Assembly: GCF_007097395.1 (NCBI RefSeq)
Contig: NZ_VKDC01000039.1
Location: forward strand, 37,673-101,672
Direction: 5' to 3'
DNA length: 64,000 nt
Origin: Fulvivirga sp. M361
GTDB taxonomy: Bacteria; Bacteroidota; Bacteroidia; Cytophagales; Cyclobacteriaceae
Positions 17,290-25,826 of this stretch are shown here, one piece after another (position 1 is the first letter of the stretch; every line of letters begins with the position of its first letter). A model generated the notes under the pieces. That model had not been told where the DNA came from, did not search any database, and was given only the letters and a program-made list of their open reading frames with translations. Made by a program: the position numbers and the translations under genes.

Positions 17290-18786
17290 ATGAAACGATT
17301 ATATAGTATTAAAGTAGCAGCAGGTATCATTACCATAGTCATGGGAACCCTGATGGGATGTGACGACGCACTTGAAGAAAATCCGGAAGGTTTTATATCA
17401 CCGGAAAACTTTTACCAGACAGAGGCTGATGCACTTACAGCGGTCACCGGTCTCTATGCACGATGGTCAAGTGGTGACCTTTTTGGCAGGGACCTCGAAA
17501 TGATCACCATGCACGGTGACCCGGCTGTTACTCCGAACAGGGTAATTACGATCCCACAGTCTCGTTATGATTACACTCCTACATTTGGCGATTTTGCCGA
17601 TATATGGGAATCACTATACAGGATAATAGGTGATGCAAACAAGGCGATAGGCCGGCTGGAAGAGTCACAACTTGACCAGGAAGCAAAAGATCAATTCATT
17701 GGGGAAGCTTTGTTCCACAGAGCCCTCGCCTATTATTATTTATCTGCCTTATATGGAGGTGCGCCTCTTTGGACTGTGGAGCTTACAGATAATGCTGATG
17801 AAATCGCGAATCTGCCAAGAGCTACTGCCCCGGCTATTCGGGCCCAGGTGATCACTGATCTTACCCGGGCGGCCGATCTCCTGCCAGATAACTATAGTGG
17901 TAACTTTGATAAAGTAAGAGCCACCAGGTGGGCCGCCAAATCACTATTGGCCAAAACCTATCTGTATGAAGAGGATTGGGAAAATGCCGCCCGGGAAGCG
18001 GATGATGTCATTACGGAGTCAGGTCATAGCCTTTTGCCGGACTATGGCGATGTTTTTACCGAGGAAAACGAATATTCCAATGAGATTATTTTTACCGTAG
18101 ACTTTCAGCAGGAAGTTGTAACCACTAGTAGAGGTTTCAGGTATGCTCCAAGGTCGCGTGATGAAGATCCGGCTAACCGGGAAAACTGGATGAATGGTTT
18201 TGGGCATTACGTTATGCGGCAAAGCTTCATCGACACCTATGACCCAGCCGATAGCAGGTTAGATGCGATCATCCAGGACACGAATAATGCAGGGGAAGCG
18301 CTCAGATTCATCTATTTGAAAAAAATGCAGCGTACTGCTAATCCACTTGATAAACAAGGTGTCAATATGATCCTGTTCAGGTTTGCAGATATGCTGCTGG
18401 TACATGCTGAAGCCGCTAACGAAGACGACGACCTCGCGGGAGCTTTAACAAGCATTAACAGGGTAAGGCAAAGAGCGGGGCTCCCTGACCTTTCCGGATT
18501 AGATAAAGATCAACTCCGCCAGGCCATCTACCAGGAACGCTCATGGGAGCTTGTGGGAGAAAACCATACAAAAATGGACCTTGCCCGTTGGGGGTTACTT
18601 ATAAGTGAAATCAAAGCTTTGCCGGCAAAAGCCGAAGCTGCAGGCGAGCCCAATGGACCGCAGGCAATGGCCCAGATCCAGGCGGATAATATCTCAGACA
18701 AACATCTGCTTCTACCGGTACCTCAGGCTGAATTTGAGAAAAATCCAAACTTAGGTCAGCAAAACCCAGGCTGGGAAGGAGGTTGA
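17290..18786 (+). CDS. SusD/RagB-type glycan-binding lipoprotein, set 1
   Basis: A 498-residue surface lipoprotein. The signal peptide ends in GTLMGCDDA, giving a lipidated Cys near residue 24. The mature part has the SusD-like helical repeats (ALFHRALAYYYLSALYGGAPLW) and the RagB/SusD C-terminal region (YQERSWELVGENHTKMDLARWG), and ends with LLLPVPQAEFEKNPNLGQN-like residues typical of the family. It forms the lid of the SusC transporter. A strong hairpin 33 bp after the stop separates it from the enzyme genes. Confidence 0.93.
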   Translation: MKRLYSIKVAAGIITIVMGTLMGCDDALEENPEGFISPENFYQTEADALTAVTGLYARWSSGDLFGRDLEMITMHGDPAVTPNRVITIPQSRYDYTPTFGDFADIWESLYRIIGDANKAIGRLEESQLDQEAKDQFIGEALFHRALAYYYLSALYGGAPLWTVELTDNADEIANLPRATAPAIRAQVITDLTRAADLLPDNYSGNFDKVRATRWAAKSLLAKTYLYEEDWENAAREADDVITESGHSLLPDYGDVFTEENEYSNEIIFTVDFQQEVVTTSRGFRYAPRSRDEDPANRENWMNGFGHYVMRQSFIDTYDPADSRLDAIIQDTNNAGEALRFIYLKKMQRTANPLDKQGVNMILFRFADMLLVHAEAANEDDDLAGALTSINRVRQRAGLPDLSGLDKDQLRQAIYQERSWELVGENHTKMDLARWGLLISEIKALPAKAEAAGEPNGPQAMAQIQADNISDKHLLLPVPQAEFEKNPNLGQQNPGWEGG

Positions 18787-18818
18787 TAATACACGTCGGA
18801 TATTCATCCTGATACACC

Positions 18819-18849
18819 AGGACAACCGGTATCAAAGCCCGGTTGTCCT
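18819..18849 (+). promoter_or_regulatory. Intercistronic hairpin between susD and the PhoD gene
   Basis: AGGACAACCGG (18819-18829) and CCGGTTGTCCT (18839-18849) are perfect 11-bp arms around a 9-base loop. No T-run follows, so full termination is unlikely. Such hairpins after susD usually fit partial attenuation or mRNA processing that keeps susCD expression above that of the downstream enzymes; this role is inferred. Confidence 0.6.
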
Positions 18850-18900
18850 CCAACGCCCGGGATTTTCAAACTACAAAACCCATGTCAACCGAAAGAATAA

Positions 18901-21528
18901 ATGATGGACAAAAAAAAACACTCACCTTTTTACAAACGTGAGTTTTTCTACCCTGCAGTACGTATTTACAGCTTACTTTTTTTATTCTTTTCGGTTGCCT
19001 GTTCCAATCATGACGCTACCCAGGATGAATCCGGCTTCGGAACCGGCAGCAGACATTGGATAGGGCCGGACTATTGGGCCAATCCACTGCAGGATTGGGA
19101 AATGCAGGATGGTTCAGTTATCTGCAATGTGGCCAAACCGGGACGTAATCTGCATCACCTTAGCTACGAGGTGAACGGCCGGCCGGGAAACTTTAGAACA
19201 ACAGTAGAGGTAAAAGTGTTGAACGACCTGCCTCCTGGCAAGGATAATTGGGTAGGGTTTGAGATCGGAAAAAAAGGAAAGTTTGACGATTACCGTGATG
19301 ACGCCATTTATGGAAAGGGCATTAAAACCGGAATTACAACCAGTGGCCGTGTATTTGCAAGAAACGATGTCACAGAGGTTACGGGAACAGAGAGTATTAA
19401 CGCTGAACTGCTCAAAAACGGTCTGTCTTTGTCAGTAATTATTGACCATATCGATGGCGGAAATGCTCAAATGACTTTCAATGTGGCCCGTTTGTCAGGG
19501 GAAATTATTAGTTCATTGAAATTCAATGATTGGGAAGGTTCAGAGTACCAGGGAAGCTTTGCGCTGGTCAGTCATTTTACTCCACCTGACAGGAAGACTG
19601 TGCATCCCGGAGCAGCATTTACCAATTGGCAATCCGAAGGCAGCAAGCTGGTGTATGACAAAACGCGGAGGTTGGGGCCACTATTGTTTGCACAGTATAC
19701 ACAACAACAGGCGGAAGTAAAAATGAGCGTGCAAATGATGCCCGTAGGGGCAAATGACGGGAAAGAAGTCTGGCTGGAAATGTTGAATGATGAGCAATGG
19801 GTGAAGATCGGCACATCGGAGATCGATCCTGGCTCGCGTACGGCCCATTTTCGATTTGTAAACCCCTCTCCCGTGTCGGATACTCCTTACAGGGTATGTT
19901 ACACCTACCAGGACAGACATACCATGAGTACCGATACGCTCATGGGCACGATCAGGGCGGAGCCCGGCAAGAAGGACGAGGTGGTCATAGCCGCGTTAAG
20001 CTGTAACAGGGACCTGGGCTTTCCTGCCAAAGATCTTGTCCAGGCCATCAAATACCATCATCCTGATCTTTTGTTCTTTGGAGGAGACCAGATATACGAA
20101 GGAAATGGCGGATTTGGAACACAAAGAACACCGACAGACAAAGCCACGCTGGATTACCTGAGGAAGTGGTATCAGTTTGGATGGGCCTTTGGCGAGTTAA
20201 CCAATCATTTTCCCACTGTGACGATTCCTGACGATCACGATGTATATCATGGCAATCTGTGGGGAGAAGCCGGACGTCCCGTACCTGATTCCCTGGGGCA
20301 GGGTGCCAAAGCACAGGATTATGGCGGTTACAAAATGCCTGCCGAATGGGTAAATATGGTCCAGAAATCGCAAACGTGGCATCTGCCTGACCCCATAGAT
20401 CCGGAACCGGTTCAACAAGGTATTAAAGTATACTTTACCGAGCTCAGGTACGGAGGCGTCAGCTTTGCCATACTTGAAGATCGAAAGTGGAAATCCGCCC
20501 CCAAAAACCTTTTGCCGGAAGCCGATATATACAATGGCTGGCCCCTGAACACGATGTGGGATGCACGGACACAATCAAATACAGATAAGGCTACGTTGCT
20601 CGGAGATCGTCAGCAACGTTTTCTGGAAGACTGGAGCAAAGACTGGAGCGGTGGCGCCTGGATGAAAGTACTGCTTTCGCAAACTATCTTCCACAACATA
20701 GGCACACTACCCAAAAGCGCCGTAAACGATAACGTTGTACCTAAATTGAAAATTATGAAGCCGGGAGAATACCCACCGGATGACCGTCCTGTATCCGATT
20801 TTGATACCAATGGCTGGCCACAGCAGGGCCGGGACAGAGCAATCAAAACGTTACGCAAGGCTTTTGCCTTCCACATTGCCGGCGACCAGCATCTCGGCAG
20901 CACTTCTCAGTATGGTGTGGAGGGGTACAGTGATGGCGGTTATGCCTTCTGTGTTCCCGCTATTTCCAATATCTGGCCCAGGCGATGGTTCCCTTTCCGG
21001 TCGGGCATTGATCCTTTCCCAACAAATCCGAGGGTTACCGGTGGCTTTCTCGATGGTTTTGGTAACAAAATGACCGTTCACGCCGTAGCCAATCCCGTAT
21101 CGACAGGGCAAGAACCCTTTGAATTATATGACCGGGCCGCAGGATATGGAATCGTCCGGCTCAACCGGAATACGAGGGATATAGTCATGGAATGCTGGCC
21201 AAGATTCCAGGATCTGAGTAAAGGAACCGGTGTTCAGTATCCCGGGTGGCCCATACGAATCAACCAGTTGGATAACTACGGAAAAAAAGCTGTTGCCCAC
21301 TTGCCTGAGATCGAGGTAGAAGGCATGGAAAACCCCGTCATTGAAGTGATCAGTGAGTCCGGAGGGGAACTGATCTATTCTGTAAGAATCAAAGGAAGAT
21401 CCTTTCAGGCCAAAGTGTTCGATACCGGGACTTACACAGTCAGGCTGGGGGATCCCGATGTGGAAATGAAAGTAGTAAAAAACATCAAGCCAGGCTCGAA
21501 TGAAAAAATCAGGTTCTCTTTTAAATAA
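18901..21528 (+). CDS. PhoD-family phosphoesterase with N-terminal lectin-like domain
   Basis: A lipoprotein (signal ending FFSVACSN) of 875 residues, much longer than usual PhoD enzymes. An N-terminal beta-sandwich-like region (about 45-245, resembling a concanavalin-A/LamG fold) precedes the PhoD N-terminal beta domain (about 265-355). The metal-dependent catalytic domain follows, with ALSCNRD near 363, FFGGDQIYEG near 392, IPDDHD at 442-447 and GDQH at 661-664. The PhoD family cleaves phosphomonoesters or diesters with Fe/Ca. It is placed after SusCD and before two sulfatases, so a phosphorylated glycan is the likely substrate. A second PhoD gene without the extra domain is at 49663. Confidence 0.82.
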   Translation: MMDKKKHSPFYKREFFYPAVRIYSLLFLFFSVACSNHDATQDESGFGTGSRHWIGPDYWANPLQDWEMQDGSVICNVAKPGRNLHHLSYEVNGRPGNFRTTVEVKVLNDLPPGKDNWVGFEIGKKGKFDDYRDDAIYGKGIKTGITTSGRVFARNDVTEVTGTESINAELLKNGLSLSVIIDHIDGGNAQMTFNVARLSGEIISSLKFNDWEGSEYQGSFALVSHFTPPDRKTVHPGAAFTNWQSEGSKLVYDKTRRLGPLLFAQYTQQQAEVKMSVQMMPVGANDGKEVWLEMLNDEQWVKIGTSEIDPGSRTAHFRFVNPSPVSDTPYRVCYTYQDRHTMSTDTLMGTIRAEPGKKDEVVIAALSCNRDLGFPAKDLVQAIKYHHPDLLFFGGDQIYEGNGGFGTQRTPTDKATLDYLRKWYQFGWAFGELTNHFPTVTIPDDHDVYHGNLWGEAGRPVPDSLGQGAKAQDYGGYKMPAEWVNMVQKSQTWHLPDPIDPEPVQQGIKVYFTELRYGGVSFAILEDRKWKSAPKNLLPEADIYNGWPLNTMWDARTQSNTDKATLLGDRQQRFLEDWSKDWSGGAWMKVLLSQTIFHNIGTLPKSAVNDNVVPKLKIMKPGEYPPDDRPVSDFDTNGWPQQGRDRAIKTLRKAFAFHIAGDQHLGSTSQYGVEGYSDGGYAFCVPAISNIWPRRWFPFRSGIDPFPTNPRVTGGFLDGFGNKMTVHAVANPVSTGQEPFELYDRAAGYGIVRLNRNTRDIVMECWPRFQDLSKGTGVQYPGWPIRINQLDNYGKKAVAHLPEIEVEGMENPVIEVISESGGELIYSVRIKGRSFQAKVFDTGTYTVRLGDPDVEMKVVKNIKPGSNEKIRFSFK

Positions 21529-21628
21529 TGTCGTGAAAGAATTGTGGCACGTCTCTGGATATACCATGAGACAATTCAACCACGCCGGGGTCAATACGAG
21601 TGCGAGTATCCCCATAACCATTAAAACG

Positions 21629-23209
21629 ATGTATACTATAATACTATTGAAAAGGTTTCGAACAAGGTTATTTGCCTTAGGATGCATCAGTGCTTTGCTA
21701 TGGTCCTGCACTACCCTGGCACAGCAGCATAAAACAGACGAAGCCAAACCCAATATTATATATATATTGGCTGACGATCTCGGATATGGTGAACTGGGCT
21801 GCTATGGCCAGGAGAAAATTGAAACTCCTAATATTGATGCACTATCCCGAACCGGTATGATGTTCACCGACCATTACGCGGGCGCACCTGTATGTGCTCC
21901 TTCAAGAGGTGTTCTATTGACCGGAAAGCATAGCGGGCATGCCTATATAAGGGGCAACGACGGAATGTCTTCCAGGGGCGATGTATGGAACTACATGGCG
22001 ATGGCCAGGGATTCTACCCTTGAAGGACAAAGGCCTTTGCCGGAAGGGACCATAACGCTGGGAACAAAGCTACAGGAAGCAGGTTACAAAACTGCCGCAG
22101 TAGGTAAATGGGGCCTTGGAGGTCCGGGATCTGAAGGAACTCCAAACAAGCAGGGTTTTGACCATTTTTACGGATACCTATGTCAGCGACAGGCACATAC
22201 ATACTATCCACTTCATCTGTATGAAAACGAGCACCGGGTATATTTGAATAATGATACGGTCGCATTCAGAACAAAACTGGCTGAAAATGCGGACCCACTG
22301 AATGAAAAAAGTTATGCTCCGTTCACATTGACTGAGTACTCCCCTGACCTGATGTTCGATGACATTAGCAAATTTATCGATACAAACCACGGGCAATCGT
22401 TCTTCCTGTACTGGGCCACACCCATACCACACGCCGCCATACAGGCTCCAAAAAGATGGGTGGACTACTATGTGGATAAATTTGGAGATGAAGAACCCTA
22501 CACCGGAGATAAAGGATATTTTCCTCACCGGTACCCACGTGCCGGGTATGCTGCTATGGTTTCCTATCTTGATGAGCAGATTGGGCTGCTGATCAACCAG
22601 CTTAAGGAGCTCGGGGTTTACGAAAAGACATTGATCGTATTCACTTCCGACAATGGGCCTACCTACAATGGAGGTACGGACTCTCCGTGGTTTGACAGCG
22701 CCAAACCTTTCCGGAGCGATTACGGTCGCGGAAAAGGATTTGTTTACGAAGGAGGGATAAGGGTTCCAATGATCGCATCATGGCCAGGACATATAGAATC
22801 GGGTAGCACAACAAATCTAATCTCGTCATTTACAGATATGATGCCTACGTTTTGTGACCTGGCAGGCGTTTCGCCTCCCGAGGATATCGATGGCATCAGT
22901 ATAGTTCCTACCCTGTTGGGAAAGCCCGGCCAAAAGACGCATGACTTTCTCTACTGGGAGTTTCCCTCCTATGGAGGACAGCAGGCCGTCAGAATGGGAA
23001 AATGGAAAATAATACGAAAAGGACTATTGAAAAAACAACCGGTAATAGAATTATACAACCTGGAGGAAGACCTGCTGGAAGAGCAAAACCTTGCTGAAAA
23101 ACATCCCGATATCATTAATAAAGCTTTGCAGTTATTCCAGCAGGAACATGAAGAACCATTGGTAAACAACTTCAAAATACCCTTTTTGGGAGATCATAAG
23201 GAGATGTAA
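21629..23209 (+). CDS. Sulfatase (S1 family), set 1, first
   Basis: A type I sulfatase of 526 residues. The maturation motif CAPSR begins at Cys89, the residue converted to formylglycine. Metal ligands are visible in IYILADDLGYGE at the start and TSDNGPTYNGG further on. The frame is open from 21500, but that start would overlap the PhoD gene and lack a signal; the ATG at 21629 gives a proper signal peptide (LFALGCISALLWSCTT) with a possible lipobox Cys. It is closely similar to the sulfatase at 31243 (both have GHAYIRGND). Substrate is unproven; sulfated GlcNAc, GalNAc or Gal is plausible. The stop is 3 bp from the next gene. Confidence 0.9.
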   Translation: MYTIILLKRFRTRLFALGCISALLWSCTTLAQQHKTDEAKPNIIYILADDLGYGELGCYGQEKIETPNIDALSRTGMMFTDHYAGAPVCAPSRGVLLTGKHSGHAYIRGNDGMSSRGDVWNYMAMARDSTLEGQRPLPEGTITLGTKLQEAGYKTAAVGKWGLGGPGSEGTPNKQGFDHFYGYLCQRQAHTYYPLHLYENEHRVYLNNDTVAFRTKLAENADPLNEKSYAPFTLTEYSPDLMFDDISKFIDTNHGQSFFLYWATPIPHAAIQAPKRWVDYYVDKFGDEEPYTGDKGYFPHRYPRAGYAAMVSYLDEQIGLLINQLKELGVYEKTLIVFTSDNGPTYNGGTDSPWFDSAKPFRSDYGRGKGFVYEGGIRVPMIASWPGHIESGSTTNLISSFTDMMPTFCDLAGVSPPEDIDGISIVPTLLGKPGQKTHDFLYWEFPSYGGQQAVRMGKWKIIRKGLLKKQPVIELYNLEEDLLEEQNLAEKHPDIINKALQLFQQEHEEPLVNNFKIPFLGDHKEM

Positions 23210-23211
23210 TA

Positions 23212-24645
23212 GTGGATAAAAAAATAACCAAACACTGGCCGGGTAAACCAGCGATATGTCTTGTCTTTTTCTTAATGGGCTGGGGTCACATTTCACCATG
23301 CCAGGAAACGGACCACCCCAATATCATCCTGTTTTATGTGGATGACCTGGGTTGGAGTGATCTGGGCTATACAGGTAGTGTATTTTATGAATCACCCACC
23401 ATAGACCTGATGGCAGCAAAGGCAATGATATTTACAAATGCCTATGCCAACGCTCCAAACTGCGCTCCGTCACGTGCGAGTCTTTTGAGTGGTTTGTACA
23501 CCCCCAGGCATGGTGTGTACACTGTGGCGCCTGCAGCACGGGGAAAGTCATCCAATAGAAAACTGGTGCCAACACCTACTAAAACAGAACTATCTCCCTC
23601 TTTCCCAACCATTGCCAATATGCTGCAACAGCACGGCTATGAAACTGCACAGATAGGAAAATGGCACCTGGGAAAAGGGCCTTCAAATGCGGTTCATCAG
23701 GGGTTCGATATAAGCAGTGGAGGAACTGCCAGGGGTTACCCACCTTCCTATTTCAGTCCTTACAAAATACCTGGTTTTGAAGATGGATCCACGCGTGAAT
23801 ACCTCACAGATCGTCTGACCGATGAGGCGCTGCGGTTTATTGAAGATCAGGCTGAACAGCCTTTCTTCCTTTATTTGTCCCACTATGCCGTACACACTCC
23901 ACTGCAAGCCAAAGAAGCAGACAAAACGCCGTTTTCAGACAAGAACTCAGCCAAAGATCAGGACAACATTACTTACGCCGCCATGATCAGGAGTGTAGAC
24001 AGAAGTATGGCAAGAATAGAGAGCAAGCTGAAAGACCTTCAACTGACGGAAAAAACATTGATCATATTTTATTCGGACAATGGAGGTTTGGGTTCTGTGA
24101 CTTCCAACAAACCCCTGAAAGGTGAAAAAGGCATGCTGTATGAGGGAGGAATACGGGTACCAATGTTTTGGTACTGGCCTGGTAAGATAAAACCCCATAC
24201 CGTATGTAACGAACCGGTAATAGGTATTGATATATTTCCTACCCTAATGGCCGTAGCCGGTGTATCAGCGGAAGACCTCCGGCTGGATGGTGAAGACCTC
24301 ACACCCCTTTTGTTTGAAAAAGGGATGTGGGAACAACGAAGTTTATACTGGCATTTTCCTGCCTACCTTCAGGGGACAAGATCCACAAAGTATCCCCAGG
24401 AGTTGGTACGTGGATGGCGTGCCGTTCCTTCCGGTGCCATACGCAAAGGGGACTGGAAGCTTATTGAGGATTTTGAAACCGGGGAGTTATTCCTGTACAA
24501 TTTAACACTGGATATTTCTGAAAAAGAAAACCTGGCACTTAAGAACCCCACAAAGTTGTACGAATTGAAAAGAGAGTTGAAGAACTGGAGAAAGGAGATG
24601 AACGCTCGCGCGCCTGCTAAAATCAACTCCGACTACTTTAAATAA
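23212..24645 (+). CDS. Sulfatase (S1 family), set 1, second
   Basis: A 477-residue sulfatase with CAPSR at Cys84 and metal-binding VDDLGWSDLGY and YSDNGG. It starts with GTG at 23212, and AAGGAG lies about 8 bp upstream inside the end of the previous gene, so this start is well supported and coupled to it. The signal peptide is AICLVFFLMGWGHISPC. It belongs to a different subfamily from the sulfatases at 21629 and 31243 (PRHGVYTV after the active site), so it probably removes sulfate at another position. The gene ends at the beginning of a stretch of gene remnants. Confidence 0.9.
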   Translation: MDKKITKHWPGKPAICLVFFLMGWGHISPCQETDHPNIILFYVDDLGWSDLGYTGSVFYESPTIDLMAAKAMIFTNAYANAPNCAPSRASLLSGLYTPRHGVYTVAPAARGKSSNRKLVPTPTKTELSPSFPTIANMLQQHGYETAQIGKWHLGKGPSNAVHQGFDISSGGTARGYPPSYFSPYKIPGFEDGSTREYLTDRLTDEALRFIEDQAEQPFFLYLSHYAVHTPLQAKEADKTPFSDKNSAKDQDNITYAAMIRSVDRSMARIESKLKDLQLTEKTLIIFYSDNGGLGSVTSNKPLKGEKGMLYEGGIRVPMFWYWPGKIKPHTVCNEPVIGIDIFPTLMAVAGVSAEDLRLDGEDLTPLLFEKGMWEQRSLYWHFPAYLQGTRSTKYPQELVRGWRAVPSGAIRKGDWKLIEDFETGELFLYNLTLDISEKENLALKNPTKLYELKRELKNWRKEMNARAPAKINSDYFK

Positions 24646-24904
24646 CGTGAGTACCAGATAAAGAACGGGTTTATCAACGTATGAAAAAAGTGGCTGTTCC
24701 TTTGATGACCTTTCTCAAAACCAAAAGGTTGGGAAAGCGAGGCGAACGTATCTAATTTGTTAGTAATTTATTTTTTTCATGATTAACCCACGTCAAAATA
24801 CCCGGGATGTAGAGCCTACGAAGAGTAGACTCTTCCCCTTAGCGCCTCCGCAATAGGAAAATTAAAATGCGTTTGCCTTGGGTCATCCGGATTCCCATAC
24901 CGTG

Positions 24905-25101
24905 ATAACTTTAAGCAGGAAAGACAGAACCAGGTCGGTGATCTTTATTTTGAGCCAGGCAAGACTGGGTAGATGGATATAGTTTCATGTTCCCTTTAAC
25001 GGAGGTGCAGTTTGGTATTCACTGATTAGAAGTGTTCAAAACCAGTAAAATTCAGATCGGGAACTATTCTTTTTGAGTAGATCAAGTATAATACCTTTCA
25101 T
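24905..25101 (-). pseudogene. Remnant of an AraC-family gene (copy of 28124-28990)
   Basis: Two pieces match the AraC gene at 28124-28990. About 45 bp at 24907-24951 (CTTTAAGCAGGAAAGACAG and following GGTGATCTTTATTTTG) matches 28469-28516. The extreme 5' end, including the start codon complement CAT at 25099-25101 and its flank, matches 28988-28990 and beyond. The middle is missing or unrecognisable, so the gene is dead. It faces a decayed SIS gene exactly as the intact AraC gene does. Confidence 0.7.
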
Positions 25102-25104
25102 ATC

Positions 25105-25170
25105 AAAAAAATGCTATAACACACAAAAGAACAATGTTTTATTGAGGTGTACTTATTTTTGGTGAGCCTA
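25105..25170. repeat. Duplicated divergent promoter region (copy of 28995-29060)
   Basis: The first 31 bases (from AAAAAAATGCTATAACACAC) are identical to 28995-29025, and most of the following 35 are also shared, including ATTGA and GGTGAG. In the intact locus this segment separates an AraC regulator from the SIS gene and must hold their promoters. Here both flanking genes are broken. Confidence 0.8.
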
Positions 25171-25188
25171 TAAAAAATGTTAGGTAAG

Positions 25189-25327
25189 ATGAGTACAGGT
25201 AGTAAATACCAAAGACTTAAGATTTCTCAACGAGCTTGTCATAAAATTTGAAGAAGAGCAAGCTTCATCACCGGAGAAGACAGCTATAAAAATGACGGAC
25301 ACCATTGCGGAAGACCGGCTGATATAC
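25189..25327 (+). pseudogene. Truncated, frameshifted SIS-domain gene (copy of 29077)
   Basis: About 140 bp match the first 150 bp of the SIS gene at 29077: shared runs include GAAGAGCAAGC and GCGGAAGACCGGCTGATATAC. An extra base after the sixth codon shifts the frame, 9 bp are missing after codon 15, and the reading frame stops at TGA after 20 codons. Homology ends abruptly at 25327, where the rest of the gene has been lost. Confidence 0.82.
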
Positions 25328-25343
25328 TATTGATAATAAAAAA

Positions 25344-25365
25344 ATGGGAAAGGAAACAGGAGTAT
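25344..25365 (+). pseudogene. Start of a TIM-barrel gene (copy of 29880)
   Basis: ATGGGAAAGGAAACAGGAGT encodes MGKETGV, matching MVKETGV at the start of the gene at 29880. Homology stops after about 22 bp. The order AraC, SIS, TIM-barrel is the same as in the intact unit, so this is the third part of one degraded duplicate. It also supports ATG 29880 as the true start there. Confidence 0.65.
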
Positions 25366-25420
25366 TTTCCTCATCAACATATTCGTGAAAAAGGTATTTG
25401 CAACAAAGTCTAATACTTTT

Positions 25421-25826
25421 TCACAATCCCTTTGAGGGTGGTAATGTTTTCTACGAGTTAAAGTCTGAGAATAGAATTTAAACTCTTAATAAACCCATGA
25501 AACAGGAAGAATTTAGACTGATGAAGAAATACCTGGAGGAAAATACGCCGGAAGAAGAAAGCCTTACCGACTGTAAGGTTCTGTTAAGTAACAAAGAAAA
25601 ATACTGGTCAAAGGAAGAAATAACCCGTGACGCTCTGCATCTCAACTCCGTTTCATCTGGCGGTATTCTCATGCTTTGTAATATAAAAGACATTATGTCA
25701 ATTCTGCCCGGTAAAAACAAAATTTTTGGATTTTTAGCCAGCACCGGTGATTATGCTCCTAGAATTTATATTCCCGATGGCCACGGTTATTTTTATAAAT
25801 CATTAACAATCGTCTCTGATCTATGA
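25421..25826 (+). pseudogene. FecR upstream region and N-terminal fragment
   Basis: The ORF at 25497-25826 starts MKQEEFRLMKKYLEENTPEE and continues to LLSNKE, clearly like the first 35 residues of the FecR protein at 12741 (MKKEELALIRKYLNGNT, LVSNKE). After residue 50 it no longer resembles FecR and has no transmembrane helix or periplasmic domain. The 75 bp upstream also align with those upstream of 12741, including the CCCTTT-AGGG motif. It is a deletion remnant of a third sigma/FecR/SusCD set. Its stop overlaps the GH89 start by 4 bp (ATGA), so it may still be translated and couple to GH89. Confidence 0.75.

Noticed and set aside
21124..21753. 209-residue minus-strand frame
   Set aside because: It is antisense to the end of the PhoD gene and the start of the sulfatase.
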